Part shown: piece by piece, positions 62,218 through 64,000 of the stretch | Numbering within the stretch: position 1 is the stretch's first letter | Layout of the letters: each line of letters begins with the position of its first letter | Source of the DNA: Chrysomallon squamiferum | Taxonomy: Eukaryota; Mollusca; Gastropoda; Neomphalida; Peltospiridae | Direction of reading: 5' to 3' | Assembly (NCBI GenBank): GCA_012295275.1 | Contig: CM022665.1 | Span: forward strand, 1,278,952 to 1,342,951 | Length of the DNA stretch: 64,000 bases | Notes under the pieces: model-generated | The model's database searches: none | What the model was told of the DNA's origin: nothing | Seen by the model: only the letters and a program-made list of their open reading frames with translations | Made by a program: the position numbers and the translations under genes

Positions 62218-64000
62218 CTATTTCTCTACGGATTTGTTTCTGTTCCTACTGACAATTCCACTTCCTTTATTGATTACATATTTGTTGATAGCAACCAGTC
62301 CAGACACTTAAGTCCTTACTCTAGGCAACCAGCATAACATGTTGTCTACTGCAGGAAATTCAGTTAGTGGTTTCCAATTAAACCATGCTTTAATATTTAA
62401 TTCACCACAGATCTAAAGAGCATTATAATGTGCTATTTTCAGGAAAGCAAGTGAAGTGTGGAATGTCATTCCTGTCAAATACATAATTATATCGTGATAA
62501 TCAAAGAGTTGTTTGTACGTGTCAGTCTTTGTTTTATTCTACATATTTTCACTGAAATGAGAATAAGAGAAAGAATGAAAGATAATGAGAACAAAAGAAA
62601 TATGAAAAGAGTTAGAGACAGAGAAGGGATTAGAGCAAAACTACATGAAAAAATGAATGTTATGTAATAATCAAAGTGATGGGATGGTTTTAAAAACTAA
62701 ATATCAACATACCCCCCCCCCCACACACACACACACACTAAATCGGCTAAAGGCATCTTTTTTCACCCTTTGTAATAGAAATCTGTTTTTAATAAAATAT
62801 ATTGTTTCTTGAGCGTTTGGTTTCACTTGGCTTAGCAAAAATAGTTATCTATTCACTTGTAATGTATAAATATTTCACAAGACGTAAATACCAAAATATA
62901 GCACGGTTGAGTCTTTCCACTTAAATGTTACTACTCTTGGGAATATTTTGTTTTGAAATGTTGTTCGGTTCAACCATGCAGGAATATATTTCTTTAGTGT
63001 ATCAAAAACATGACAGAAAACATGATTTTTTTAAATTTATAGTCAACGAGAAATAAAATGAAACCTTAAAAGAGCAGTGACAGAAGAAGATAATGATGAA
63101 AATAATCACTGCTGCTGTTCAGTAACCAGACAGTTTCGTATGATGAGTTTGTTAAACGCATACAAATTTACACATTTTTCATAGTGTGCTTAACACTTAA
63201 CCTGTTTAAACAACACTGCATGAATGTGAAATCAGTTTATTTCCCTCGATCCAGCTGACGTTTCATCTTTCATTTAGAAAAATAATTTACTGTATATTTC
63301 TCGCGTTCTTGTTGTTTGTGTGAAATGTGTCTGTTTTAACTGGGCATTCATTTTAAATTTAATAGACAAATTTAATAAACAAGTGAAGACAAATAAAACA
63401 AACCCGTTATAAGAAGAAAAACGGTCAAAACTAACAATATTAGCACTTACAACATATCGACAAAACAAAAATAAAACAGCAAGAAAAAAAATAAAGGTAA
63501 TTCTTCAAAAAAGGAAAAAGCAAAGTATTCAAGAAAGGCCTGTATCATAAATTTATAAATATGTACATATATCGCATAAATGTAAGAAATAAATATTAGC
63601 AAAATTAAATCACATTGCTAAAGAAATGTAATAATAAGGAACATTAATTCACTAATTAAATTATTAGAAGAGTAATCTTACTGGAATTCATATACACATA
63701 CATTATATTATATTATATATATAAACAGACAGATAGATATATACATATACAAAAACATATAGATATAAAAAATGTAGATATAGATTTAGACAATATGAAG
63801 ATATATAGATATAAACATATATATATATATGTGTGTGTGTGTACACAAACACACACACATACAATAATAATAACAATAAATAATATAATATAATACAATA
63901 AATAGGAAGAAAACAAAACATGAAGCAAACAACAATCCTCCACAAATACAAAAAGAAAATTCAACAGTTTTATATCTTGAACATTAGCGTTTGCTAAGAC

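Larger units (their letters stand above)
59489..64000 (+). other. Presumed intron 1 of the gene starting at 59399
   Basis: No exon is recognised here. Contents are a short AAC-rich block (59520-59577), a T-tract (59921-59936), (TTC)n near 61540-61556, a long alternating purine-pyrimidine tract (61745-61833), (AAT)n at 62165-62217, a C-run plus (CA)n at 62713-62738 and a TATA/GTGT compound array at 63700-63870. The open frame at 61717-61935 on the minus strand is an artefact of the (CA)n repeat. Confidence 0.5.

Noticed and set aside
1-64000. CRISPR array, prokaryotic operon, rRNA or tRNA genes
   Set aside because: No spaced direct repeats of CRISPR type, no tRNA cloverleaf recognised by eye, and gene structure is clearly animal with GT-AG introns.

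Overview
The window is animal nuclear DNA. It is AT-rich and intron-rich, with long non-coding stretches, GT-AG introns and many microsatellites. There are no operons, ribosome-binding sites, CRISPR arrays or rRNA, and I recognise no tRNA. Gene content and the heavy load of (AAT)n, (CA)n and (TATG)n repeats suggest an invertebrate, most likely a lophotrochozoan such as a mollusc. A cephalopod is plausible but not proven from this sequence.

Layout. Positions 1-626 hold an internally deleted Tigger/pogo transposon; from there to about 8.7 kb is repeat-rich intergenic DNA that includes a 27-bp minisatellite (7490-8197). At 8749-16649 (minus strand) lies a 10-exon PRDM4 gene with a Ser/Gln-rich N-terminus, zinc knuckle, PR/SET domain and seven zinc fingers. 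Diverging from it, at 19881-32006 (plus strand), a 7-exon gene encodes an 888-residue secreted or membrane-anchored protein. I read it as two tandem copies of a GPR158/179-like extracellular module (Cache-like domain plus six-cysteine EGF-like domain), joined by a basic linker with three furin-type sites and ending in a hydrophobic tail, with no seven-transmembrane domain. This is the most unusual gene in the window. At 41647-43501 (plus) is a two-coding-exon BTB-BACK gene of BTBD17 type. At 59399-59488 (plus) is the first coding exon of a gene that runs off the window, possibly CFAP97D-like.

The intergenic DNA contains a probable hAT MITE with 8-bp target duplications (47465-47716), a near-perfect 43-bp hairpin (35412-35501), a spaced inverted repeat (49022-49966), a degenerate minisatellite with a unit near 48 bp (51424-52935), several duplicated segments and an 89-bp alternating purine-pyrimidine tract (61745-61833).

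The four genes have unrelated predicted roles (nuclear transcription regulator, cell-surface or secreted sensor-like protein, BTB-BACK protein, possible axonemal protein), and nothing suggests they act together. Exon models were built by hand from splice sites, reading phase and protein similarity recalled from memory. No database search or RNA evidence was available.
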